Below are positions 1 to 11,486 of a DNA stretch of 64,000 nucleotides, in pieces. Numbering within the stretch: position 1 is the stretch's first letter; each line of letters starts with the position of its first letter. The DNA comes from Imbricaverruca yamaguchii. Taxonomy: Eukaryota; Arthropoda; Thecostraca; Neoverrucidae. Below the pieces are notes generated by a model. The model ran no database searches. It was not told the origin of the DNA and was given only the letters and a program-made list of their open reading frames with translations. The stretch is from assembly GCA_034440575.1 (NCBI GenBank), contig JAOTOL010001568.1:1-64000 (forward strand). The letters run 5' to 3'. The translations under genes and the position numbers were made by a program.

Positions 1-409
1 TTCTTACACCAATTTGTATCGGAACCGTCTCTAACCGTCAAATTGCTATGTAACATTTTCTTCTCAGACAAACTGAATATTATCTGGCTGTTCCAAAAGT
101 TACTGCCAAAAAGCCAGTTGTCGACTTGTCTGCACTTACATGGCGTTAGAAGGGGACAGCCACTTGGCCTTGGACACGATCCCATGGGCCATATAAATTG
201 TTTCCAGGTGGTTCCGTGGCTCCTGGCACGTCGAAACACTCTGTCTCTAGCTTGAGCGGCTTCTGAGATTGTGTGGGGATAACCTGAATCTAACCGCCAT
301 CCCCATTTGGCGTGATAATCACCAAATCGGTGTGGGGGGATCTGACAGCAAACTCCCTCTGAAATGCATTAATTACAACCAACAGTGGCGTTATCCACCG
401 GGTTTACAC
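1..409. other. No gene recognised
   Basis: I see no coding exon, RNA gene or repeat that I can name here. The open frame near the left edge has no family resemblance and ends within 260 bases. Confidence 0.5.
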
Positions 410-1941
410 GCTACAACCTTTTAAAAAAAAAAAAAGGTTTACAACCTTTTAAGGGATACTCAACATGGATTTCGATCTCAAAGGTCTTGTTTAACTAACC
501 TATTGGAGTTCATTGAGTATGTTACCAAAGAAGTAGACAATGAAAGCAGGATGGATGTTGTGTACTTGGACTTTAGCAAAGCTTTTGATAAAGTTCCACA
601 TGGAAGGTTAATTCATCAATTACAACAACATGGGATTGTAGGAAAAGTTCTACATTGGATTGAAGCATGGTTGCAGGGAAGGAAACAAAGGGTAGTATTG
701 AATGGATGTAAATCTGGTTGGAAAGATGTTCTGAGTGGAGTGCCACAGGGCTCTGTTCTAGGGCCCCTCCTCTTTATCATCTTTGTGAACAACATTGAAG
801 TAGGGCTGAGGAATAGAGTGTTCAAATTTGCTGATGACATCAAGCTGGTAGGAGTGGCTAACAGCAGAGATCAATCTAGTAATATTGAACTAGATTTGGA
901 CGACCTAAAAGAGTGGGCTGATCAATGGCAGATGACTTTCAACTATGATAAGTGTAAGGTTATGCATATAGGGTCTGCAGGCGAGACATTCAGTTATAAA
1001 ATGGGAGGGAGGGAACTGGATGTTATTGAAGAGGAAAGGGACTTAGGTGTGTTGGTCTCAAAAGACCTTAAAGCAGAAAAACAATGTATCTCAGCTAGAA
1101 ATAGGGCACTCAGAATGCTGGGACTCATTAATAGAAGTGTGAAATATAAGAGCAGGGAAGTCATGAAAAAGCTGTACTTAGCATATGTGCGGCCCCACTT
1201 GGAGTACTCTGTACAAGCATGGAGCCCCTACCTAGAAAAGGATATAGATATGTTAGAAAGAGTCCAGCGCAAAGCCACTAGACTCGTCAGTGGATTAAGT
1301 AACTTAGAATATGGAGAAAGGCTTAATGCATTAGATATGTACTCACTCAAGTATAGGAGATTAAGGGGAGACATGATTGAAATGTACAAAATTGTTAGAG
1401 GGCTAGATCAGGTCAATTTGAATGATGCTCTGCAGTTTAGAGTATCCCATAGGGGTCATCAATTCAGGTTAGACAAAATGAGGTGCAGGACAGTTAAACG
1501 ACAACAGTTCTTCAGTCAAAGGGTTGTTGACCAATGGAATAGGCTGCCTGCTGATGCAGTGGGGAGTTCCTCATTGAATGTCTTTAAAAGTAGGGTGGAT
1601 AATTTTTTTAGACAGGAAAATGTTGTTTTTGAATTCTAACTTGTGATGCATGGGATAGTGAGTATTTTCACTAGCTATATAGGGTATAACATTATGCTAG
1701 TATTATGTTGTACTATATGGGGTGTACCTAGCAGTGGATTTGGCAACTTCCTTTGCGATGTCATGCTGATGAGATTGGCTGTGGTGGCACAGGTGGAGGG
1801 ATTGCATGGGTTTGGAATTGATAGGTGTGAACATGTACTTTCTAATATCTTCTAGACAGGCTTGACCCAGATGGGCCCTTGTGGCCCTTATTAAGCCTTA
1901 ACACTTTATGACTTTATGACTTTTATGACTTTATGCTACAA
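410..1941 (+). mobile_element. 5'-truncated CR1/L2-like LINE copy
   Basis: From about 441 the sequence matches the full-length LINE at 9997-11486 almost base for base. It covers the C-terminal 40% of ORF2, the 3' UTR and the octamer tail (repeats of TTATGACT, about 1904-1934). A 7-bp candidate target duplication, GCTACAA, lies at 410-416 and 1935-1941. Between the left duplication and the templated start are 24 filler bases dominated by an A run (422-434). Truncation from the 5' end is the normal outcome of target-primed reverse transcription. The near identity to the complete element about 8 kb away points to recent activity of one family. Confidence 0.9.
443..1639 (+). pseudogene. LINE ORF2 C-terminal fragment (reverse transcriptase)
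   Basis: This is the remnant of ORF2 from about residue 508 of the full-length protein onward. It stays open to the natural stop. It keeps the reverse transcriptase block with LDFSKAFD, the SGVPQGSVLGPLL block and the catalytic FADD, followed by the usual C-terminal region of CR1/L2-type elements. Over 378 residues I count only about four differences from the complete copy (E/Q, F/V, S/P and N/K). It lacks the endonuclease domain, the N-terminal part of the RT domain and any promoter, so it cannot act as an autonomous element. It is not a host gene. Confidence 0.92.
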
Positions 1942-2218
1942 GTCCACACGCTTTGGCTAGGTTACAACTCAGAAGCAAAGTTGCTGACATGTGCATATGT
2001 AGGCAAAGTTATTGAAAACGGCTAAGTGCAGCAATTTTCAGGCGATTTGTTCGCAATGTGCATCATAGATCTTTTCCCAGTAACAAGTATTGCCAGGTGT
2101 GACTGAAACGTGCGTGCTCAAGAGCATATCGAACGTAACTCAGGGTCACAAGTTTTATCACAGTTAAAACGAAGTTAAACACTAGTTTACCACAGTCCTG
2201 GCCGTGTTACTTCAAATG

Positions 2219-2266
<48 letters not shown>

Positions 2267-3317
2267 GCGCATATAAATTCCTATCACCATATATATATGA
2301 GTGTAGATGTTCATGTGTTTAAGTGTGTGGGTGTTTGTGCATGAGGTATAGGAGGTATAGGAGCGTTTTGGATAATCGAATGATGCAGCCCGTCATGTAT
2401 GTACAGATAACATTGTAGCAACAACGGAATAAATCCAACCAACCAACCAACGTCAAACGGGCAGTTACAGCGCACATGCATCAAATCCCCAACGTAGAAT
2501 CCTTTATCAGGCACTGAAGAAGCTGTGCTTGTCGTCCATATGCTGACATTTAAATAGTCATTGCGTTTATTCTTGCGCTGAGATAATCACACTGCTGCAC
2601 TAGTTCCCGACTATGTGTTGAAGGAGATTGGAGAGGTAAGCATAAAAATAGCTCGATTGGCAGTTGAAGCAAATTAGAGAGAGTGGAAGTCACTAGTCTT
2701 TCCCCGGAACCAATTGAGCACCAGCGGGTATATCCAAGAATGGCTGCAGCGCAACCAGAATTATCTTACCTAAGAAAGTGCTCATTTTCAATGTATATTT
2801 TAAACCATTGACGTCACGTTAGAGGTATGAAGTTTCCCAGGCAGTTCTGGTGGACACAGTGCGAGGGGCCAGCCAAGCTATTCATGGACACTAATCGTAC
2901 TGAGGTTATGCGATAATTATCCCCTGTGGTGTATTGGGCGGATGGTTTTCTTCAGTCCACCTTGCTTTTGATCTCGACGTTGTCAGCCATCCATGTCCCT
3001 GTCCAGCAAAGGGAACTGACAAATCATATGTGTTTCGTTTGGATATAAGGCTGGATAAAATGAGGAAAAGTAATATGTGTGGTCCTTTTACGAATCGTGA
3101 CGAAACTAAGTTATAGCATCCACCGCAAAAATACATTTGAAGTGACAACTTATGGCATGTATAAACTTTTCCCTCGAAACAAATCCCACCCCACTTTCTT
3201 GTACATGCGCGGTGAAGACTACTAATTTACTATGAATGTTACCATGCTCATATCTGCACGTGTGTCTAGATGGAATTTTTCGACGAGTCAGCTGCTCCAA
3301 CTATATTGCGCTTACAT
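1942..3317. other. Intergenic DNA with an AT microsatellite
   Basis: An uninterrupted (AT)n run lies at 2222-2262, with a short ATAC/ATATAT echo to about 2299. I find no convincing exon or known repeat in the rest. The opposing short frames at 2906-3148 and 2934-3116 overlap and resemble nothing known. Confidence 0.55.
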
Positions 3318-3949
3318 ATTTCCGCGAAAACAACCAGAAGTTAGTGATGTTGACAAGTCATGCTTCCTTGCTCTCTTTTCTTCTTCGTTTTCGCTATTTT
3401 CAAATACCAGGTGGACCGAAATCTTTATGAAAGTGAAGTGGGGGTTTGAGATGCGGTTGTTACTCCCTTGCTTACACCATTGGAGATTGGTATGCCATTG
3501 GAGAACATATATGCACAGATAATTACGCCTGCACATGTGCATGTGTAGGTGCACATATGCATGTGTTTTCACATACATATGTGCACATATAATTACACAT
3601 GCACACGTGGTGGTACAAGCGTGTAAATGCTGGTAAAAACTAGTCATTCGACCCAGGCAAGATGAACGTGCTATGCAGCGACGATGCGTCGAGGTGCATT
3701 GCTTTTTTACATGGTGTTACTGTAGGGAATATGTCCAGCAAGAACACAATCAAGGACATGTAGGACAGAAGAGAAAGATGTCTCCATGATCGTCCTGCAA
3801 GTTTTTGCTGTTTTAGCTATCCTGGACGAGTTGGTTCGTAAGCATGCCCAGTATTTCATGAATGCTTATCCACGGGATACCATGGGTGGATCCACTGGAT
3901 ACCAGGGACGGATCCACGGGAGTGGCACTCCAGCACTGCTCCTCGACCG

Positions 3950-4060
3950 GGTTAGATGTTAGAGCTTGCCTTTCCGGTATCTCGTTACAAAATTCATGGG
4001 CGCTGCATGACCTCGGTAGTCGATGCGCCCCTAAACTCCAATAACCAACCAACCATCGTT
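3950..4060 (-). mobile_element. Possible SINE-like fragment
   Basis: On the minus strand this begins with a GGTTGGTT-rich stretch, then GGAGTTTAGGGGCGCATCGA and a short conserved body. A similar body, GGGGCGCATCGGCTTCATGG, occurs at 43220-43275. The mirror copy is at 63268-63363. No A or B box is clear, so SINE identity is tentative. Confidence 0.4.
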
Positions 4061-5449
4061 CCAAATTTCCATTTAAAGAACAGCACGAAATACCATGTTC
4101 TGCAAAACCAAGTCGTGAGCAGACCAGTTGAAGCTCCAATATTAGTACGGCATAGTGGCTGGGCACTTAGAGAACAAGATATCTGCCAACAGGCATGCAT
4201 CGATGCAATTGAAGCCGCTGACTGCAGGCAACATTATTCTCCTGCCCCTGTCATGAACACGTCTGCATGGTATTCTGGAACAAGTTGGTCTACCTAGCGG
4301 AAACTCAGTTGGACCAAGCCATGCGTATCCTGACAACGAAGAATGCTGAGCATACCTGGGTGGGACTGGTCGTTATCGTCTCCATTTTTCCTTACCCGCT
4401 GGATTCGACCAATATACAATCATAGGGACACCACTAGCTAAGTTAAGCAATCGAGTCACCTGTGTCTGCCCAGTTTCCTTACAATATCTTATGTTGATAT
4501 ACACTAACTAGCTACTAAAGGAATATGACCAACATCAACAAAACGTCTAGCTGAACTTATTGACCATTTAATCTAGTTCCAATCACACTAGAGACCCAAC
4601 TGTCACTCTGCTTAGAGAAATTACAACAAGCGAAGGTAATCAGGGAAATGTCTTACTCGGGTTCCACTATAATAGCTACGGATAGCGACTGTTAAAGATG
4701 CAAATCCTTAGCAAGCACAAAAACAACAGCTCGAACTCAACTAGGATGGGAAAATTTGCATCAAGAGAAATGCAAGCTCGCTAACATAACTTCGCAAAGA
4801 AAAGCAACAAACACAAGAAATAAAACATCACACTATTCCGATAACTAACCGTCCAAGCTTTTTCAGCAGCGTTGCCGTGCCATCTGTAACATTGCGTCCA
4901 CGTGGTTATGCGACCTCATCGCTGCCTATAGAAGACCTGCTTAGCCAAGATAAGTCAGATAAACACCAAGTAAACAAACTAACCTGCCTGACTTAGACTA
5001 GTAGCTAACACAGTACAAACTCTCGCTCTATGAAATAAACCACATGTGCTCAGATCTTTCCTCACCAGTCTTACATCGTCACAGAACGGAGCAAACACGT
5101 TCGAACGCTGATGGTGTTGGTCATGGTGTGTATTTTTACGATGCTTCTTTTATCTTCCATTTACGTACATAACCTGAACTTGTGATTCTCATGAAGTCCA
5201 AACGCTTGATGACTATGATTTTATCACGACGAGAACCGATGAGAGAGCATCACCACATTTTCAAACACAATCTGCTACGCCACGTTCCAGAAACAAACCT
5301 GACAACGCATCGTGGGAATCTAACAATTCAGACGTATGGAACTAGACTCACCCTCTCTTTCACCTTTCGTATATTTAAGTGTGGCATTGAGATGTAGTTA
5401 ACAGCATTACGGCAACGTAAACAACACTGGAATTACCCATTGAAGAAAA

Positions 5450-5785
5450 AAAAATTAATTTGATCCCAGTTGTTGCTGGGGTGGCTTCAGGAGCCAGGTT
5501 TCTATTGTTAAGCAGAGCTTGTTGCGTGAACCCTGGCCCCACCACCCGATCCAGCAGCTCCAGTTCAACGGCAGGATTTAGACCGAAAGTTTAACGTGCC
5601 GCCAATGCACCGACACGGCCGCCCGGTAGCTCATCCCCGGCCTTCGGGCCAGCTGCCAACTGACACTCCCGGCCGGGGGCTAAATGCGAGCGCGCGAAGC
5701 GACCCGAACCCTGTGTTGCCAGCACAGGGGAGACCAGTGCAGGCCAGCGCTCTAACCAACTGAACTACCAGGGCGGCAAAAGTCG
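5450..5785 (-). mobile_element. tRNA-derived SINE (left-arm copy)
   Basis: Read on the minus strand from about 5780, it has a tRNA-like head. The A box region is TGGTAGTTCAGTTGGTTAGA and the B box-like region is GGTTCGGGTCG. A roughly 250-bp unrelated body follows, ending in an A/T-rich tail near 5450. The head lacks a pairing acceptor stem, so it is not a functional tRNA gene. The mirror copy at 61535-61872 is on the plus strand. Confidence 0.75.
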
Positions 5786-6774
5786 CCAACCGAGGTGGGA
5801 AGTGATGAAACATCTGTTTCAAATTACTGGCGGTTATGAGCGTCCGTTGACCCATCGTAGGCTTGTGCGATGCCGGCCAGCCAGACGCCACCATCGCCGG
5901 CTCCACCGGCGTTTGCCGGGTGTTGGTCCCACACACCTCACCAATCCGTTAGCACTTGTCAAAACCTCAATGGAAGGCCACCATGCGGTGCCTTGTAAGA
6001 TATTTTGATCTTAATCCGTTTCCGCCCGTGTCATTACTGGCGGTGGAAGGTAGCTGGCGTCCCGGAACCAGAGGATTATCGCGGGCGGACACTTGAGGGA
6101 CTCCCTGTCCATAACAATAGCAGGTATCTGCCGCCCCGCTACCAGAGGATAATCACCGGTGAACGCTTGAGTGAGGAGGGGCAGCTAGGCCCTAGCTGCC
6201 CAAGGATCTGCCCACGAAGTCGTTTGCAATTATTCGTAGCCGTGAGCGACTAATACGTTTTAGATGTGCGCTGTTGTTGTTATGCATTGAATCTCACCTA
6301 AACATACACCATGCCGTTCTCACATACAATGTCGTTGTTTTGGCTGTTGTATTGCTCGTTATGTTCCTTCCATTTCTTACAACCGTTTTTTTGTTCATCT
6401 CAGTTAAATACATTTGCACTGATACACGTGATACACAAATGAGCCGCATGTAGGACAAAAGCGTTGCCATCGCAGCACCTGAGTTCCTGTAGATGTCGAG
6501 CACGCCATGGGCCAGTACGAATCTACTTTTTTCTCGGGTGGCGGCCTCTCCAGCCCCGGGAGGGAGACTCCTGGCCTTACGTTCTCGGATCCTCCGCAAA
6601 AATCGCCACACCCAGACCTCCAGGAGTAGTGGGAATGAGGATAAAGGCGTGCCCGAATATAGAGGTCATTTGAGCCGCCAATGAAGCGAATGGGTATTGC
6701 AAGCAACTGTAAGGCATGTGCACATTTACGTCAATCCTGTCAGATCATGCTTACTTTAGAAGAATCTTCGACTT

Positions 6775-7477
6775 TAGTCTGCCGCCAGGCGTTGAGGAGG
6801 CAACACGTGTTTGGTGGGGCTACTACATACGAGCTAAGTGTTGCGGAAAAGGACGGTGTACTGGGATAAATTGTGTATAGACATTTAGCGGTTGCTTCTG
6901 AGCGTATATTTCAACAGTTTTTATCAAATAAGTATTTTTGACCAGCAAATTAGGCTATATTAACCCAGGGAGGCTGCCCAGCGCCATTTTGTTAAGTTCT
7001 AAGGGTGTTGGCTGTGTCAATTTGGTGTTTAAGTTTAAGATAGATTTTAAGACTAAGATAGTAGGCATAGCATTACACTAGGTATATCTTCATATCCTAG
7101 TGTAACTGCAGGATTGTTGGGTGTTGTGGACGGGTACTACAGTGTTTGATTCAGTGGTGTATATTTGTGTGGTGTGAGCTCTGTAGTGTGTAATTCTAGA
7201 GTGTATAATTCTATAGTGTAGGCTTCTGTAGTGAATAAGTTTGTGTCAAATTGGTGTGTAAGTTTAAGATAGATTTTAGGACTAAAATAGTGGGCATAAA
7301 TTACAGTAGGTATCTTCATATCTAGTGTAATTATACGGGATTATAGTGTATTGTAGATACTTATAGGCTATATTACTGTATTACTGTAGATATATTACAG
7401 TAGATACTTGTAGGCTTACAAGCTTACAGTAACTAGACTTAGTACTAAGAGTAGAAAGAAAAAAAACAACAACAAAA
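6775..7477 (+). promoter_or_regulatory. LINE 5' UTR with internal duplication
   Basis: This non-coding leader precedes ORF1. A block of about 75 bases beginning AAGTTTAAGATAGATTTTA is present twice, near 7030 and 7260. Duplicated promoter monomers are common in non-LTR elements, so internal promoter activity is a plausible inference. A diverged relative of this leader lies at about 17180-17520. Confidence 0.6.
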
Positions 7478-8352
7478 ATGGAAGGAGACTGTGGGAATTG
7501 TAAGTGTGTGGGAATCATTGGGGACTTGAGTAAGAGGTTAGATATGTTAACGGGGGAGGTGGAGCGCTTGAAGTGTTTGGTGGCGGGACCCATCATGGGA
7601 GGTGCCAGCCAGGCAACTCGGGTGCCCGAGCGGAGGACTGATGGGAGTTCGGATGGCTTGGTCCGGGATGGTGGCAGTTGGAAGGTGGCAAGGCGCCATA
7701 GCACCCGACTGGCGCTAAGGAAGGTGGACATGGGCGTCCCAATTAAAAATAGGTTTGATGCACTGGAGGAGAGGGAAGGTAATGATGAGAGGGACGGAGG
7801 TGGGGATGACCAGATGGCTGAAGATAGAGATGGAGAGAGAGAGGTTTTAGTCATAGGGGATTCCAGGGTTCGGTACATGGATCGAACATTTTGTAGCAAG
7901 AACCCCAGCAGACGGATGCGTGTTTGCTACCCGGGAGCGCAGGTGAAAGATGTTAGGGATAGGCTGGAGGGAGTAATGAGGGGAAGTGGAGAGGGTGCAA
8001 CGGTAATTGTGCAGGTTGGAGTTAACGATGTAGGAAAAAATAATACAGAGGAAACAATGAAAGCCTATAGGGCTTTGATAGGTAGTTTAGCAGGAAGTAG
8101 GAAAAGAGGAGTGGTGACATCCATCCTCCCTATGGTCCATGCAAGCATGGAGTGGTATTCGAGGGCCATTGGGCTCAATACCAGGGTGGCCAACATTTGT
8201 AAGGAGCTTGGGGTGCAGTTCTTGGATTTGTGGGGGAGTTTTGGGGGAGGACGGAGATGTTTGCTTTAGATGGATTACATCTGAGCAAGAGAGGAGTGGA
8301 ATTGCTCAGCAATAGGTATGAGGAGGCTCTCAACAGGAAACAGGGAAACTAG
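7478..8352 (+). pseudogene. LINE ORF1, SGNH-esterase type, frameshifted near its end
   Basis: Translation starts at the ATG at 7478. The N-terminus has a CxxC-x-C cysteine cluster and a short heptad-like stretch (residues 5-35). A basic/acidic linker follows. Then comes an SGNH-hydrolase fold: the nucleophile motif G-D-S at residues 127-129 and the G-x-N-D block at 181-184. The third catalytic block, D-G-L-H-L (8269-8283), lies in another frame. The initial frame stops at 8269, while the shifted frame runs on to a TAG at 8350-8352. The shift falls in or near the G runs at 8232-8236 and 8243-8247. Esterase-type ORF1 proteins are known from CR1 elements and are thought to bind nucleic acid or membranes. 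This copy probably makes a truncated, non-catalytic ORF1 protein unless frameshifting occurs. Confidence 0.85.
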
Positions 8353-8477
8353 GCAGGACATGGGGGGATGTAGCTGATAAAGAGAGAAGCATAGCAAGCA
8401 ATGGAAGGAATAATTTATCATGTTTTTATGTCAATGCCAGAAGTGTTAGGAACAAAATTGGGGAACTGCATGCATAT

Positions 8478-11195
8478 ATGTTGTCTGAACAGCTAGATTT
8501 GGTGTGCATAACAGAAGCATGGGTTAACGAAAGCATGTTTGGAGACAACTTGCAAGAATTTGAATTGACAGGCTACAACATGCATGCCTATCAAAGAGAG
8601 GCAAGGATAGGAGGTGGCATTCTCTTGTATGTTAGGCAAGTAATGAAATGTCATTCCATAGAGGATGGAGTACATAGTGCAGGAGTAGAATCTTTGTGGT
8701 TAGATATAATTCTGAAGAATGGAACAAAATTTAGGATTGGGGCATTCTATAGACCTCCAGACCAGAATGAAAACACTGACAGGCTGATGCAGGAAGAGAT
8801 AAGTAGGAGAGTACAGGAGAGAACTATTTTGTTGGGGGATTTCAACATAGCAGGATTGGGAAACAAAACAATAGGTGTAAGCAAATCAGAAAGATGTTTC
8901 ATGGCTTGTTTTGAGGACAATTTCTTCTTTCAAATGATACACGAGCCTACAAGGGAAAATAAAATATTAGATCTAGTGCTTACTAATGAGGAAAATTTTG
9001 TGCAAAATGTTAACGTAGGAGAGACCTTTGGTAATAGTGATCACAACATTATACGCTTCTCATTATATGTTGGAAGGGTAGCAACCAACAGAACATTGAT
9101 TCCGAATTTTACAAAAGGGAATTACAGTGAGTTCAGGAGCTTCCTAAGTGAAATTAATTGGGAAGTCATATTGAATGGCTTAGATGCTTATGAAATGTGG
9201 ACAATGATAAAAGATAAGCTATTTCAGGGTCAGGATAGGTTCATTCCCAGTAGGCAAATTAGATCAAACAGGGTTAAGCACCCTTCGTGGCTGACTAGGG
9301 AAGTTAAGCAATTACTGGACTCAAAGAAACAAGCATTCAAGAAACTAAAAGATACTAACTCTGGGTTAAACCTAGAATCATATAGAATAGCTAGAAATAA
9401 AGTTAGGAGGTGTGTTAGAGCATCTAAAAGACTTGCTGAAATCAACTTTGCTCGAGAATGTTCAGCAGGTAATGCTAAGAGATTCTTTAGCTTCTATAAA
9501 TTTAAGGCTAAAAAGTGTAGTGTAGGACCACTGGAGGTAGATGGGGAAATAGTGGTTGATGATTGCGACATTGTGGAATCCCTAAGCAAGCAATTCTCAT
9601 CAGTCTTCACTAAAGATAATTCTGGTACAATAGGAACATCTGTAGGCCATGCCATGGCAGGTGATATGCTGGAGGATCTTACAATAACTACAGAAGCCGT
9701 AGAGAAGCAGTTGCAGAATATAAAACCTAATAAAGCTTCCGGACCAGATGAAATATATGCTAGGATCTTAGTAGAGTGTGCTAAAGCTTTAGCAACTCCC
9801 CTAGGTATCATTTTCAGGCGATCTATGGAGTATTCAGAAGTACCTGAAGATTGGAGAAATGCAAGTGTAGTACCAATTTTCAAAAAGGGAAATAGGAAGA
9901 GTGTAGGAAACTACAGGCCAGTCAGTTTGACCTCATTAGTTTGCAAAGTACTAGAAAAGCTGGTTAAACAGAATGTTCAGATTCATCTTGATAGGCACAA
10001 CCTTTTAAGGGATACTCAACATGGATTTCGATCTCAAAGGTCTTGTTTAACTAACCTATTGGAGTTCATTGAGTATGTTACCAAAGAAGTAGACAATGAA
10101 AGCAGGATGGATGTTGTGTACTTGGACTTTAGCAAAGCTTTTGATAAAGTTCCACATGGAAGGTTAATTCATCAATTACAACAACATGGGATTGTAGGAA
10201 AAGTTCTACATTGGATTGAAGCATGGTTGCAGGGAAGGAAACAAAGGGTAGTATTGAATGGATGTAAATCTGGTTGGAAAGATGTTCTGAGTGGAGTGCC
10301 ACAGGGCTCTGTTCTAGGGCCCCTCCTCTTTATCATCTTTGTGAACAACATTGAAGTAGGGCTGAGGAATAGAGTGTTCAAATTTGCTGATGACATCAAG
10401 CTGGTAGGAGTGGCTAACAGCAGAGATCAATCTAGTAATATTCAACTAGATTTGGACGACCTAAAAGAGTGGGCTGATCAATGGCAGATGACTTTCAACT
10501 ATGATAAGTGTAAGGTTATGCATATAGGGTCTGCAGGCGAGACATTCAGTTATAAAATGGGAGGGAGGGAACTGGATGTTATTGAAGAGGAAAGGGACTT
10601 AGGTGTGTTGGTCTCAAAAGACCTTAAAGCAGAAAAACAATGTATCTCAGCTAGAAATAGGGCACTCAGAATGCTGGGACTCATTAATAGAAGTGTGAAA
10701 TATAAGAGCAGGGAAGTCATGAAAAAGCTGTACTTAGCATATGTGCGGCCCCACTTGGAGTACTCTGTACAAGCATGGAGCCCCTACCTAGAAAAGGATA
10801 TAGATATGTTAGAAAGAGTCCAGCGCAAAGCCACTAGACTCGTCAGTGGATTAAGTAACTTAGAATATGGAGAAAGGCTTAATGCATTAGATATGTACTC
10901 ACTCAAGTATAGGAGATTAAGGGGAGACATGATTGAAATGTACAAAATTGTTAGAGGGCTAGATCAGGTCAATTTGAATGATGCTCTGCAGTTTAGAGTA
11001 TCCCATAGGGGTCATCAATTCAGGTTAGACAAAATGAGGTGCAGGACAGTTAAACGACAACAGGTCTTCAGTCAAAGGGTTGTTGACCAATGGAATAGGC
11101 TGCCTGCTGATGCAGTGGGGAGTCCCTCATTGAATGTCTTTAAAAGTAGGGTGGATAAATTTTTTAGACAGGAAAATGTTGTTTTTGAATTCTAA
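8478..11195 (+). CDS. LINE ORF2: AP-endonuclease plus reverse transcriptase
   Basis: This is an uninterrupted 905-codon frame. The N-terminal apurinic-like endonuclease shows TEAW (residues 12-15), G-G-G-I near 45, RPP (92-94), GDFN (120-123), DLVLT near 165 and the catalytic SDH (187-189). The frame is open back to about 8322, and the family's N-A-R-S motif sits at 8433-8444, ahead of the first ATG. The true protein may therefore begin upstream by reinitiation after ORF1 (stop at 8352). The reverse transcriptase follows: NKASGPD near 418, NYRPVSLT near 478, QHGFR near 514, LDFSKAFD (549-556), GVPQGSVLGPLL near 606 and FADD (636-639). All catalytic residues I can identify are present, so ORF2 looks functional. 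Its product nicks target DNA and copies the element RNA at the nick. Confidence 0.95.
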   Translation: MLSEQLDLVCITEAWVNESMFGDNLQEFELTGYNMHAYQREARIGGGILLYVRQVMKCHSIEDGVHSAGVESLWLDIILKNGTKFRIGAFYRPPDQNENTDRLMQEEISRRVQERTILLGDFNIAGLGNKTIGVSKSERCFMACFEDNFFFQMIHEPTRENKILDLVLTNEENFVQNVNVGETFGNSDHNIIRFSLYVGRVATNRTLIPNFTKGNYSEFRSFLSEINWEVILNGLDAYEMWTMIKDKLFQGQDRFIPSRQIRSNRVKHPSWLTREVKQLLDSKKQAFKKLKDTNSGLNLESYRIARNKVRRCVRASKRLAEINFARECSAGNAKRFFSFYKFKAKKCSVGPLEVDGEIVVDDCDIVESLSKQFSSVFTKDNSGTIGTSVGHAMAGDMLEDLTITTEAVEKQLQNIKPNKASGPDEIYARILVECAKALATPLGIIFRRSMEYSEVPEDWRNASVVPIFKKGNRKSVGNYRPVSLTSLVCKVLEKLVKQNVQIHLDRHNLLRDTQHGFRSQRSCLTNLLEFIEYVTKEVDNESRMDVVYLDFSKAFDKVPHGRLIHQLQQHGIVGKVLHWIEAWLQGRKQRVVLNGCKSGWKDVLSGVPQGSVLGPLLFIIFVNNIEVGLRNRVFKFADDIKLVGVANSRDQSSNIQLDLDDLKEWADQWQMTFNYDKCKVMHIGSAGETFSYKMGGRELDVIEEERDLGVLVSKDLKAEKQCISARNRALRMLGLINRSVKYKSREVMKKLYLAYVRPHLEYSVQAWSPYLEKDIDMLERVQRKATRLVSGLSNLEYGERLNALDMYSLKYRRLRGDMIEMYKIVRGLDQVNLNDALQFRVSHRGHQFRLDKMRCRTVKRQQVFSQRVVDQWNRLPADAVGSPSLNVFKSRVDKFFRQENVVFEF

Positions 11196-11486
11196 CTTGT
11201 GATGCATGGGATATTGAGTATTTTCACTAGCTATATAGGGTATAACATTATGCTAGTATTATGTTGTACTATATGGGGTGTACCTAGCAGTGGATTTGGC
11301 AACTTCCTTTGCGATGTCATACTGATGAGATTGGCTGTGGTGGCACAGGTGGAGGGATTGCATGGGTTTGGAATTGATAGGTGTGAACATGTACTTTCTA
11401 ATATCTTCTAGACAGGCTTGACCCAGATGGGCCCTTGTGGCCCTTATTAAGCCTTAACACTTTATGACTTTATGACTTTATGACTT
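11196..11486 (+). mobile_element. LINE 3' UTR and octamer tail
   Basis: After the ORF2 stop come about 250 bases shared with the truncated copy (1640-1903). They include a GGGCCCTTGTGGCCC stretch that can pair with itself. Repeats of TTATGACT complete the element. Short tandem tails of this kind replace poly(A) in CR1-type elements and are thought to be read by the reverse transcriptase when priming. The small open frame inside this UTR is not a gene. Confidence 0.85.

Larger units (their letters stand above)
6775..11486 (+). mobile_element. Full-length CR1/L2-like LINE retrotransposon
   Basis: This is a 4.7-kb non-LTR element with a ~700-bp 5' UTR, an esterase-type ORF1, an intact EN-RT ORF2, a ~200-bp 3' UTR and a tail of TTATGACT repeats. 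Both boundaries are set by the other palindrome arm. The uninterrupted target, CTTCGACTTCAACTATAA in left-arm orientation, is seen around 60213-60240. Insertion followed the ACTT at 6771-6774, and the tail ends in ACTT (11483-11486). The target duplication is therefore at most about 5 bp and is masked by the tail repeats. The octamer tail and ORF1 esterase are known traits of CR1/L2-clade elements. The exact clade would need a phylogeny. Confidence 0.95.

Noticed and set aside
1643..1855. 70-aa frame after LINE ORF2 (also at 11199)
   Set aside because: It lies in the LINE 3' UTR and has no similarity to a known protein.
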